Shown piece after piece: positions 1-6,472 of a DNA stretch of 12,879 nucleotides. Source of the DNA: DASQUK01 sp046723645 (GTDB lineage Bacteria > Actinomycetota > Acidimicrobiia > Acidimicrobiales > VFJN01); NCBI GenBank assembly GCA_046723645.1, contig JBKOUY010000052.1, forward strand, positions 1 to 12,879, given 5' to 3'. Numbering within the stretch: position 1 is the first letter of the stretch; every line of letters begins with the position of its first letter. The notes beneath the pieces are model-generated. The model did no database searches. It worked only from the letters and a program-made list of their open reading frames with translations, and was not told the DNA's origin. The translations under genes were made by a program, and so were the position numbers.

Positions 1-2
1 CC

Positions 3-98
3 GACTACATCTTCGCCGACGTCGTCCCGGGCGCACCCGAGGGCACCGTGGTGAGGGCCACGGCCACCGCCCGCGCGGTACCATCTGATAATTCTTGA
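3..98 (+). CDS. 3' end of an unidentified gene (possibly a TadE-like or exported protein)
   Basis: Frame 3 is open from the window edge to a TGA at 96-98 and encodes about 31 residues, starting DYIFADVVPGAPEG and ending ARAVPSDNS. Most codons end in G or C, as in the real genes here, except the last few, which overlap an AT-rich promoter. The run TVVRATATARAVP resembles the beta-strand tail of small actinobacterial TadE-like pilus-assembly proteins, but the fragment is too short to assign. It is on the same strand as, and directly ahead of, the pseudokinase gene. The reading frame is fairly secure; the identity is a guess. Confidence 0.5.
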   Translation, partial: DYIFADVVPGAPEGTVVRATATARAVPSDNS

Positions 99-124
99 CA
101 ACTTTCGATAGTTTACAGCATACT
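95..124 (+). promoter_or_regulatory. Promoter of the pseudokinase/LysM unit, TTGACA-N18-CATACT
   Basis: A perfect -35 hexamer TTGACA lies at 95-100 and a -10-like CATACT (4 of 6 consensus bases) at 119-124, with an 18-base spacer. The stretch from about 84 to 124 is strikingly AT-rich for this genome. Seven bases separate the -10 box from the GTG start at 132, so transcription should begin at or one base before the start codon. This predicts a leaderless mRNA, which fits the absence of a Shine-Dalgarno sequence. The TGA stop of the preceding gene (96-98) lies inside the -35 box. Confidence 0.7.
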
Positions 125-131
125 CCGGTGC

Positions 132-1535
132 GTGAGCATGCAGGTGACGGTCGCGCTCCACCCCGAGGGGCCCATCGCGATCAAGGCCGCCAGGGGCGCG
201 ACCGACGCCGCCCGCCTCCGCCTCGAGGCCGAGCGCCTGGAGCGCGCCGCGCATCCCGGGCTCGTCGCGGTCGTGGCGGCCGTGCCGGGACCGGGCACCG
301 GCGAACCACACGGCGGCGACTGCGGCGACGACACCCACAACGCGACCGCCGACGCCGGCGATCCGATCGGCGACCGGGGCAGCGCTGAACCCGATGCCGT
401 GCTCCGCACCCGGTTCGCCGGAGATCCCGTCTCCCACTGGACCGGCTCGGTCGAGCGCGTCGCCGGGCTGGGCGCGGCGGTCGCCGCCACGCTGGCCGAC
501 CTCCACGGCATCGGTGTGGTGCACGGGCGCCTCGACGCCACGCACATCCTCGTCGGCGACGACGGACGTCCGCGACTCTGCGGCCTCTCGCACCCAGGCG
601 GGGCCGAGCCACACGACGACGTCGCAGCCCTGGCACGGGTCCTCGGCGACGTATTGGCCCGGGCGGGCACTCAACCGCGGCTGACGCGGCCCTGGTTCGG
701 GCGGTCCGGCACCGCCCACCGCCGGGCTCTCGAGCAGGTGATCGCGCGGGCGCTCGATCCCGTCCCGAGCCGGCGGCCCACCGCCCGGTTGCTTGCAAGC
801 TCGCTCCTCGCCGCAGTCCCCGGCGCCGAGCTCCCCGCGGGCGGCCCGCGGTCGCCTGCGCCCGAACCCAGGCCTGTGCCCCCGGACGAGCACTTGCTCG
901 ACCTCGTCTTCTCACACGAGCTGACCGACGACGAGCGCTGGGCGCAGGCGTTCGGGGACCAGCCACCGGAGCCGGGCACCGGCGTCGGCGCCGAGCCCGC
1001 GCCGGCGAGCGGCGAGCGCGGCGGTCGAGCCCGCGTGGCCGCGGGCTCGGGGGCAGCGGCGCTCGCCGCCATTGCCGCCGGCGCAGTCTTCGTCGGCGGT
1101 TGGGGGTGGCGGGGGTCGGGCGGACAACCCGCTGCCGTCCAGGCGACGGCGCCGGGCAGTCGCGGGGACTGTCCGGCCGCGGCCGCCCCAGCCGCCGACG
1201 TCAATGGCGACGGCTGCGCCGAGGCGCTGGTCGTGGAAGGCGGCACCGTCTCGGCCGGCCCGATCAGCTGGACGTTGGGCCAGCCCGGCGACCTGATCGC
1301 GGTGGGCGACTGGGCGTGCGACGGGGGGTCTGCGCCCGCCCTTCTGCGCCCGTCGACCGGCGACGTGTTCGTGTTCCCCGGGTGGGCCGCCGAGGGCGAG
1401 CCGGTGACCGTGGAGGCGCGCGACCGCCTGCCCGGTGCCGTCGCGATCCGGGGCGAGCCCGGCGACGACGGCTGCGACGACCTGGTGGTGGACCTGGGGT
1501 CGGGCGCGACCGCCAGGGTCGAGGTCCGGCGATGA
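132..1535 (+). CDS. Membrane-anchored pseudokinase with FG-GAP/VCBS-like C-terminal ectodomain
   Basis: The 467-residue protein has three parts. Residues 1-225 follow a protein-kinase fold: a VAIK-like lysine (K18 in IAIKAA), an alpha-C-like segment with glutamates (about 25-45), a degenerate catalytic loop HGRLDATHIL (131-140), HDDVAALARVLGDVL (161-175) matching helix F, and DPVPSRRPTARLL (209-221) matching the final kinase helices. HRD is replaced by HGR, the loop Lys and Asn are gone, and DFG is replaced by GLS (151-153), so phosphotransfer is very unlikely. A proline-rich linker precedes one transmembrane helix (about 303-324). The outer part carries DVNGDG (356-361), a calcium-loop motif of FG-GAP/VCBS repeats, and GDWACDGG (392-399). 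The GTG start at 132 fits the promoter; an ATG at 138 is the alternative. The kinase fold is inferred from motifs, and ligand and partner are unknown. Confidence 0.72.
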   Translation: MSMQVTVALHPEGPIAIKAARGATDAARLRLEAERLERAAHPGLVAVVAAVPGPGTGEPHGGDCGDDTHNATADAGDPIGDRGSAEPDAVLRTRFAGDPVSHWTGSVERVAGLGAAVAATLADLHGIGVVHGRLDATHILVGDDGRPRLCGLSHPGGAEPHDDVAALARVLGDVLARAGTQPRLTRPWFGRSGTAHRRALEQVIARALDPVPSRRPTARLLASSLLAAVPGAELPAGGPRSPAPEPRPVPPDEHLLDLVFSHELTDDERWAQAFGDQPPEPGTGVGAEPAPASGERGGRARVAAGSGAAALAAIAAGAVFVGGWGWRGSGGQPAAVQATAPGSRGDCPAAAAPAADVNGDGCAEALVVEGGTVSAGPISWTLGQPGDLIAVGDWACDGGSAPALLRPSTGDVFVFPGWAAEGEPVTVEARDRLPGAVAIRGEPGDDGCDDLVVDLGSGATARVEVRR

Positions 1536-2371
1536 CCGGGCGCTGGCGCCTTGCGGCCTGGTCCGCGGCGCTCGCCGTGGGACTCCGGGCACTCCACGCC
1601 CTCGGTGCGGGAACGCTCGGCGTCCCCGTCACGTCGGCGGCGGACCTGTCCACGTGGCTGGACCGCACGCCTCCCGAGGTCATGGCGCTCGCAGTGGTGC
1701 GGCTCGCGGCGCTCGCCACGGGCTGGTATCTGGCCGTGTGCACGCTTGCCCTTGCGTTCACCCGGCCGTTCGGACGGTCCCGGGTGGCGGCGGCAGCAGC
1801 CCGGGCGACCCCGGCCGTCGTCCGTCGAGTGGTCTCCGGAGGCGGAGGCCTGGGGCTGGCGGCCGGCGCGCTCCTCGGCGCCCTGCCCTCGGCAGGCGCG
1901 GCGTTCACCGCTCTGGCACCCCGGCCGGCGGCCGCCACGGTGGTCCGCTCCGCGCAGGAACCTGGCCCGCCGACGGCGACCATGACCCGCAGCGCCCGCG
2001 ACGGGCCGACCGCCGTCATGACCCGCTCGTCCACCGACGACACCGAGAACCCGCCCACCGCAGTCATGGTCCGGTTGCCCGCCGCTGGTGCGGCCTCGGC
2101 GCCGGCGCCACGGGCGCCGCCGGTGCCGGCGACCGCCGACGCTGCGCGCGCGCCGTTCACCCGGTCATCATGGACGGTCGAGGCCGGGGACTCGTTCTGG
2201 TCGATCGCCGCGGACACCGTGGCGGCAGCGGGGCGAGAGCCGACCGACCGCCAGGTGACGGCCTACTGGCGGCGCCTCGTCGAGGCCAACCGAAGCCGCC
2301 TCATCGACGCCGGCAATCCCGACCTGCTGGTGCCAGGCCAGCACCTGGTCGTTCCCGACGAGGACGGCTGA
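1532..2371 (+). CDS. Membrane protein with C-terminal LysM domain
   Basis: The 279-residue protein starts at an ATG overlapping the upstream stop (ATGA), indicating translational coupling to the pseudokinase. Hydrophobic segments at about 7-30 and 54-76, and a weaker one at 103-124, suggest membrane anchoring. A low-complexity Ala/Pro/Thr linker follows, containing three PTA-x-M-x-R units (about 147-153, 159-165, 175-181). The C-terminus is a long-form LysM domain: WTVEAGDSFWSIA (214-226), then YWRRLVEANR (245-254) and NPDLLVPGQHLVVP (262-275). LysM binds N-acetylglucosamine polymers such as peptidoglycan, so the protein probably holds the wall while anchored in the membrane. The frame stays open well upstream, to about 1100, but that stretch is antisense-free shadow of the pseudokinase gene and is excluded. 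The LysM call is secure; the cellular role is not known. Confidence 0.8.
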   Translation: MTGRWRLAAWSAALAVGLRALHALGAGTLGVPVTSAADLSTWLDRTPPEVMALAVVRLAALATGWYLAVCTLALAFTRPFGRSRVAAAAARATPAVVRRVVSGGGGLGLAAGALLGALPSAGAAFTALAPRPAAATVVRSAQEPGPPTATMTRSARDGPTAVMTRSSTDDTENPPTAVMVRLPAAGAASAPAPRAPPVPATADAARAPFTRSSWTVEAGDSFWSIAADTVAAAGREPTDRQVTAYWRRLVEANRSRLIDAGNPDLLVPGQHLVVPDEDG

Positions 2372-2411
2372 GGATCCCGATCGAGACGTCCCACGCGTGC
2401 CGTCGTGGTCC

Positions 2412-3836
2412 TCAGCCGGGCCGCAGCCAGCGCGCGGTCACTGCGTCCCAGCGGCGATCGCGCTCGCCAGGCGTCGCCGCCTCGAGCGCCCGTGCCACCG
2501 CCCGGTCCAGCGCCTCCTGGTCCTCGGCGATCACCTCGTCGACCACACCGAGCGCCAGCATGTCCGCCGACGTGAGCCGCAGGCGCCCGGCGACCGCGGC
2601 CGCCTTCGTGGCGTCGCGCTCGAGGATCGCGGCCGCCCCCTCGGGAGCGATCACCAAGAAGGTGGCGTGCTCGCACATCAGCAGCCGGTCCGTGTAGCTG
2701 AGAGCCAGCGCTCCCCCGCTTCCGCCCTCGCCCACGCAGACCGACACCGTCGGCGCCGGGCACGATGCCAGGGCCGCCAGGGCCCGTGCGATTTCCGCCG
2801 CGACCCCGTCGACCTCCGCCGCCGGCGATGGATCGGCGCCGGGCGTGTCGACCAGCGTGACGAGGGGCAATCCGAGTCGCCCCGCCAACGCCACGGCCCG
2901 CTGAACGAGCCGGAAGGCCGCCGGTGTCGGCCGCCCGGCGGCGCAGTAGCGGTCGGTCGCCACCACCACGCAGCGCCGCCCCGCCACACGAGCCAGCCCG
3001 GCCCGCACCGTGGGATCGGTCCCCCGGAGCTCGACCCACGACGAGCACAGCAATGCCGCGCGGTCGATGCCGGACGGACGGCCGACGGCCCGCGCGCGCA
3101 GCACCTCGGCCCAGGCGCCGGAGGCGTCGGCGGCGTCGCTCCCGGCGCCTGGTTGGTCGGCGCCGGCGTCCCACGCCGGCAGCGGGCGGGCCGGCAGCGG
3201 GCGGTCCGCCAGCCCCAGCGCGGCCTCGACCCAGGCGGCGACGTCGGCGGCAGCCAGGTGGGCGTCCGCCAGCCCGTGTTCGTAGACCGACTCGGCCGTG
3301 TGGGATCCCGGCGGCAGCGGGATGCCCAGCGTGCCCTCGGCGACCCGGGGCCCGGCGAAGCCGATCACCGCTCCCGCGACCACCGCCCGGAGGTCGACCA
3401 GCGAGGCGTACGAGGCCAGGACCCCTCCGGTCGTCGGCGAGCCGTAGACGGCCAGCGACAGCAGCCCGGCGTCGGCGTGCCGGCGCGCCGACGCTGCGGT
3501 GCGGGCCAGCTGGACCAGGGCCACCATCCCCTCCTGCAGGCGGGCGCCGCCGGTCCGCGTCAGCACCACCATCGGCAGCCGCAGCTCGCGGGCACGGTCG
3601 TAGGCTCGCACCACCTTCTCGCCCGCCGCCGCCCCCATGGTCCCGCCGAGGACCTCGAACCGCCCCTCGATGAACGCGTAGTGCTCCGTCCGTCCGGTCC
3701 GGACCGACTCGCCGGACGTGGCGAGAGCGCGACGCTGCTCGTCGTACCCCGGGAAGCCCAGGGGGTCGCCGGCGATCAGGTGGCTGTCCCACTCTTCCGT
3801 CGTCGGGTGGAACGGCATGTCCGCTGAGTCGCGCAT
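2412..3836 (-). CDS. Fused acetyl-CoA carboxylase carboxyltransferase (beta-like plus alpha-like halves)
   Basis: The 474-residue protein should transfer the carboxyl group from carboxybiotin to acetyl-CoA, the second half-reaction of malonyl-CoA synthesis. The N-terminal half is AccD-like: GRTEHYAFIEG (48-58), VLTRTGGARLQEG (91-103), GSPTTGGVLASYA (132-144) and GAVIGFAGPRV (155-165). The C-terminal half is AccA-like: GRPTPAAFRLVQRA (301-314), VTLVDTPGADP (326-336), VGEGGSGGALAL (368-379) and IAPEGAAAIL (396-405). A linker rich in Ala, Gly and Asp joins them near 212-245. The four-cysteine zinc ribbon of bacterial AccD is absent. The start is uncertain: ATG 3834-3836 follows the hemW stop by 13 bases but sits directly against GGGAGGG, and ATG 3816-3818 (MPFHPTTEEW) is possible. 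An even longer GTG start at 3893 would overlap hemW. Substrate could be another small acyl-CoA. Confidence 0.88.
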   Translation of the reverse strand: MRDSADMPFHPTTEEWDSHLIAGDPLGFPGYDEQRRALATSGESVRTGRTEHYAFIEGRFEVLGGTMGAAAGEKVVRAYDRARELRLPMVVLTRTGGARLQEGMVALVQLARTAASARRHADAGLLSLAVYGSPTTGGVLASYASLVDLRAVVAGAVIGFAGPRVAEGTLGIPLPPGSHTAESVYEHGLADAHLAAADVAAWVEAALGLADRPLPARPLPAWDAGADQPGAGSDAADASGAWAEVLRARAVGRPSGIDRAALLCSSWVELRGTDPTVRAGLARVAGRRCVVVATDRYCAAGRPTPAAFRLVQRAVALAGRLGLPLVTLVDTPGADPSPAAEVDGVAAEIARALAALASCPAPTVSVCVGEGGSGGALALSYTDRLLMCEHATFLVIAPEGAAAILERDATKAAAVAGRLRLTSADMLALGVVDEVIAEDQEALDRAVARALEAATPGERDRRWDAVTARWLRPG

Positions 3837-3849
3837 CCCTCCCGCGCCG

Positions 3850-4881
3850 TCAGCGGAGGCGGAGCGCCACCTCGTTGGCGAGAAGTCGACCACGAACGGT
3901 CAGGACGGCACGGTCTGCGTCCAGGGCGACGAGGTCGTCCAACTCGTCGACCGGAAGGGTCGCGGCGGGCACCCCGGCCCGGGTCCGGACCGCGAGCTGG
4001 AGCGCCTCCAGCCGGCGCGCCTCGGCGTCGAGCCGCTCACCCGCCGCCTCCGGCGAGCGCCCGTCGGCGATGGCGGCGATGTATCGCTCCGGCGTATGGA
4101 CGTTCCAGAACCGCCGGCCGTCGCGATGCGAATGCCCGGCGCAGCCGAACGCCTGGTACTCGCCCATCGACCAGTAGAGCCGGTTGTGGGCGCACTCGTG
4201 ACCCGGCTTGGCCCAGTTGGAGATCTCGTACCACGAGAGCCCGGCCGCCTCCAGGGCCTCGGCGGCGGCGAGGTACTTGGTCGCCTGGTCGTCGTCGTCC
4301 GGGTGGCGCGCCGGATCATCGGCGAGGGGCGTGCCCGGCTCGACGGTGAGGGCGTAGGCGCTGACGTGCGGCGGGTCGAGGGCGAGCACGGCGGCGAGCG
4401 TGCGCCGCCAGTCGGCCAGCGACTCCCCCGCCGCGCCATAGATCACGTCGAGGTTGAACGTGGGGATGCCCGCGGTGCGCACCGCCGCCACCGCGCGCTC
4501 GACGTTGTCGGGGTCGTGCGTCCGCCCGAGTGACCGGAGGACGTGCTCGACCATCGACTGGACGCCCAGGCTGATCCGGTTCACGCCTCCCTGCCCGTAC
4601 GCCTCCATCAACACCGGGGTCACGGTGTCGGGGTTGCATTCGACGGTCACCTCGCACCCCGGCGCCCGTGGCACGGCGTCGAGCACCGCGATCAGCCGGT
4701 CGGGCTCGACGAGCGAGGGGGTCCCACCACCCACGAAGATGCTCGTGGCCGGCGGCATCCCGGCGGCCACCCGGCGCTCGACGTCGCGCCGGCACGCGTC
4801 GAGATATGCCGCCTGCAGGTGGTGGCGGTCGGTCCAGGTGGCGAAGGCGCAGTAGTCGCAGCGAACCGAGCAGAACGGCAC
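3850..4881 (-). CDS. hemW: HemW-type radical SAM heme chaperone (5' end uncertain)
   Basis: The protein carries the radical SAM motif CSVRCDYC (residues 4-11 from the GTG at 4881), which binds the 4Fe-4S cluster. The next residues are AF rather than the extra Cys of true coproporphyrinogen oxidase HemN, which marks it as HemW, a chaperone delivering heme to respiratory proteins. GGGTPS (51-56), ECNPDT and an intact C-terminal domain follow. The first barrel strand of the family (TFGVYVH before VPFC) is encoded upstream of the GTG, in frame to a TAG at 4957-4959, but that stretch has no ATG, GTG, TTG or CTG. The real start is therefore unresolved; ATC at 4921-4923 is the only near-start codon. 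The gene lies 77 bases or more after the bldD-like gene and 13 bases before the carboxyltransferase. Confidence 0.87.
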   Translation of the reverse strand: MPFCSVRCDYCAFATWTDRHHLQAAYLDACRRDVERRVAAGMPPATSIFVGGGTPSLVEPDRLIAVLDAVPRAPGCEVTVECNPDTVTPVLMEAYGQGGVNRISLGVQSMVEHVLRSLGRTHDPDNVERAVAAVRTAGIPTFNLDVIYGAAGESLADWRRTLAAVLALDPPHVSAYALTVEPGTPLADDPARHPDDDDQATKYLAAAEALEAAGLSWYEISNWAKPGHECAHNRLYWSMGEYQAFGCAGHSHRDGRRFWNVHTPERYIAAIADGRSPEAAGERLDAEARRLEALQLAVRTRAGVPAATLPVDELDDLVALDADRAVLTVRGRLLANEVALRLR

Positions 4882-5000
4882 GTGGACGTAGACGCCGAAT
4901 GTGGTGGGCGGGTCCGAACGGATGCCGCGAGAGAAGCAGGCGGCACCCGCGCCTGTCTAGCGCCGGGGCCGCGCCTGCGATCGGCCGGGATGTGCGGTGA

Positions 5001-5555
5001 TCAGCGGACGAGGCAGAGGCCCAGGCTGTCGAGCCGGGCCGGCACCTGCTCGGGATGGCAGTCGAGGATGCATGCGACGGCGCGCAGATCCTCGCGGCGG
5101 ATGGTGAGCATCCGGCCGTTGTAGTCGCCACGCTGCACCTGGATCATGCGCAGGTAGCGCGTGAGCATCTCGCCCTCCTGCCCGCCGAGATTTTCGACGG
5201 CACCGAGGTCGATCGTGACGGGGCGATCGTCGCGACGAACGGCGCGCAGCGAGCGCAGGTCGACGATCTGCTCGTCGTCGTCGTCGTTGTTGGAGCGCCC
5301 GCCCAATTCCTCGTCGCTGGGCAGCATCTGGTCGACCGGCACCCGGTAGAAGCGGGCGAGTCGTTGCAATCGGGGCACGGAGATCGCCCGCTCGCCCCGC
5401 TCATAGGCACCCAGGACGGACGCCTTGAACTCGTGCTCCGATGCCGCCTCGACGTCTTGGAGCGAGAGATGCTTCTGGCGCCGGATCGAACGAAGCCGGG
5501 CGCCCACTTTGATGGCGTAGCCGCTCTCGCGTTCAACCTCGAGGTCGCTATCCAT
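5001..5555 (-). CDS. bldD: BldD-like c-di-GMP-responsive transcriptional regulator (XRE-type HTH)
   Basis: The 184-residue protein matches Streptomyces BldD end to end. An XRE helix-turn-helix spans about 16-78 (GARLRSIRRQKHLSLQDVE, then YERGERAISVPRLQRLARFY), and an acidic linker NNDDDD follows at 89-94. The C-terminal domain contains RGDYNGRMLTIRRED (142-156). In Streptomyces BldD the c-di-GMP signature is RGD-X8-RQDD; here it is RGD-X8-RRED, keeping the R, D, R and D contacts and changing only Q to R and D to E. BldD represses developmental genes when a c-di-GMP tetramer holds two monomers together. The ATG at 5553-5555 has a strong Shine-Dalgarno sequence five bases upstream. The protein is a little longer than Streptomyces BldD because the linker carries an extra VDLRSLRAV segment. 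The targets here are unknown. The gene sits between rsmE and hemW. Confidence 0.9.
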   Translation of the reverse strand: MDSDLEVERESGYAIKVGARLRSIRRQKHLSLQDVEAASEHEFKASVLGAYERGERAISVPRLQRLARFYRVPVDQMLPSDEELGGRSNNDDDDEQIVDLRSLRAVRRDDRPVTIDLGAVENLGGQEGEMLTRYLRMIQVQRGDYNGRMLTIRREDLRAVACILDCHPEQVPARLDSLGLCLVR

Positions 5556-5560
5556 ATGTT

Positions 5561-5567
5561 CCTCCCC
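5561..5567 (-). promoter_or_regulatory. Shine-Dalgarno sequence of the bldD-like gene
   Basis: The coding strand reads GGGGAGG followed by AACAT and then the ATG. A five-base gap and a near-perfect anti-16S match make this the clearest ribosome binding site in the window, and it fixes the start. It contrasts with hrcA, lepA and the pseudokinase gene, which have no visible site. Confidence 0.8.
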
Positions 5568-5635
5568 TTGGTGCCGCCCCCCAGCGGGACGGCAACCGCG
5601 CCAGTGCTAGGTACTCACGCGGTCCAGGCGAGGGC

Positions 5636-5648
5636 TTACTCTAAGTCA
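5636..5648 (-). promoter_or_regulatory. Candidate BldD box upstream of the bldD-like gene
   Basis: The + strand reads TTACTCTAAGTCA. Compared with the Streptomyces BldD box as I remember it (T-N-A-C-N-C-W-G-N-G-T-N-A), it differs at one defined position on either strand. It lies 81-93 bases upstream of the bldD start codon. On the coding strand it overlaps TAGAGT, a plausible -10 box with TTGTCG 19 bases ahead, so bound BldD would block its own promoter. BldD represses its own gene in Streptomyces. This is a motif match only, in an AT-poorer leader. Confidence 0.45.
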
Positions 5649-5681
5649 CCGCGATCGGCCCGCGACAATCACTCGGCGTCC

Positions 5682-5700
5682 ACCTATACCCGCCATAGGT
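5682..5700. repeat. 19-base inverted repeat between rsmE and the bldD-like gene
   Basis: ACCTAT (5682-5687) and ATAGGT (5695-5700) are perfect reverse complements around a 7-base spacer. The site is 26 bases past the rsmE stop and ahead of the proposed bldD promoter. It has no T-tract and a short, AT-leaning stem, so it looks more like a protein-binding operator than an intrinsic terminator. The 171-base leader (5556-5726) otherwise holds the BldD box and ribosome binding site and no supportable gene. Confidence 0.4.
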
Positions 5701-5726
5701 GGCGGATATGACAGGGAAGTCTCGGC

Positions 5727-6467
5727 TCACCGCACCATGTGACCAGATCGGCGCGCGTCCAGGATGCCCGTTCGCAGGGCGGCGAGGATTGCGCCGGCGG
5801 TGATGGCGGCCGTCTCGGCCCGCAGCACGTGCGCTCCCAGAGCGACGGTGGGGAGCCCGGCTTCCCGTTCGTCGGGCGTCCACCCTCCCTCGGGGCCGAT
5901 CAGCACGACCGGCCGGTCGAGCGTCGGCGGCGCTCCGGCGGCATCCGCGAGCGCCGCACCCGGCAGCGCCGCCACCGAGTCGAAGCCGGCGACCGGCGCC
6001 ACCTCGGGCAGCCAGGTGCGCCGGCACTGCATGGCCGCCTGGCGGGCGATGGTCCGCCACCGCTCGACCTGGCGGTCGGCCCGGCCAGGATCCCAGCGCA
6101 CCACCGACCGTCCCGCCACGAACGGCGCGATCCGGTCGACGCCCACCTCGGTCAGCTTCTGCACCACCAGCTCCGGACGCTCCCCCTTCACCAGCGCGAA
6201 CGCCACGGTGATCGGCGGCGCGGGGCGGGGGTCGGCGACGATCGGTCCGGCGACCTCGAGCACCCGACCATCGGTGAGCCGGCAGGCGCGCCACCGCCCC
6301 GCGCCGTCGCCGGCCGTGACGTCGCTCCCGGCCGCGAGCCGCAGCACCCGCAGGAGATGGTGCTCGTCGCCGTCGTCGAGTGCGGGCACCTCCAAGTCGG
6401 CGACGAACGCGTGGGCGCGCGCGGTGATCGGTGTGACGTCGCGGCCGCCACCGGCGCCGGCATCCAT
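5727..6467 (-). CDS. rsmE: 16S rRNA (uracil-1498-N3)-methyltransferase RsmE
   Basis: The 246-residue protein is full length for RsmE, the SPOUT enzyme that methylates N3 of U1498 of 16S rRNA in the small subunit. An N-terminal PUA-like part begins with RAHAFV and EHHLLRVLRL (35-44). VKGERPELVVQKLTEVGVDRI (93-113) follows. QAAMQCRR (143-150) is a variant of the family's EAxxQSxR. The trefoil-knot SAM site is LIGPEGGWTPDE (189-200) with VLRAETAAI (214-222). The ATG lies five bases after the dnaJ stop, so the two are surely cotranscribed. hrcA-dnaJ-rsmE is a common actinobacterial and Gram-positive order. Other ATG candidates nearby would change only a few residues. Confidence 0.92.
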   Translation of the reverse strand: MDAGAGGGRDVTPITARAHAFVADLEVPALDDGDEHHLLRVLRLAAGSDVTAGDGAGRWRACRLTDGRVLEVAGPIVADPRPAPPITVAFALVKGERPELVVQKLTEVGVDRIAPFVAGRSVVRWDPGRADRQVERWRTIARQAAMQCRRTWLPEVAPVAGFDSVAALPGAALADAAGAPPTLDRPVVLIGPEGGWTPDEREAGLPTVALGAHVLRAETAAITAGAILAALRTGILDARRSGHMVR

Positions 6468-6472
6468 GCCTG

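Noticed and set aside
95..388. 97-residue open frame starting TTG at 95
   Set aside because: It overlaps the pseudokinase gene out of frame, its product is Arg/Gly-rich low complexity, and its start is the -35 box.
2372..2411. Possible bidirectional terminator between the LysM gene and the carboxyltransferase
   Set aside because: The only stem is five bases (CCACG/CGTGG at 2391-2395 and 2404-2408) with an 8-base loop and no T-tract on either strand.
3837..3893. N-terminal extension of the carboxyltransferase to a GTG at 3893
   Set aside because: It would overlap the end of hemW by 44 bases and encodes no conserved sequence.
4924..5000. Regulatory RNA or terminator between the bldD-like gene and hemW
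   Set aside because: I see only scattered GC-rich self-complementarity, no clear hairpin followed by Ts and no promoter.
5055..5711. 218-residue open frame on the + strand opposite bldD
   Set aside because: It is antisense to a gene with strong motif support and a ribosome site, and its product has no recognisable motif.
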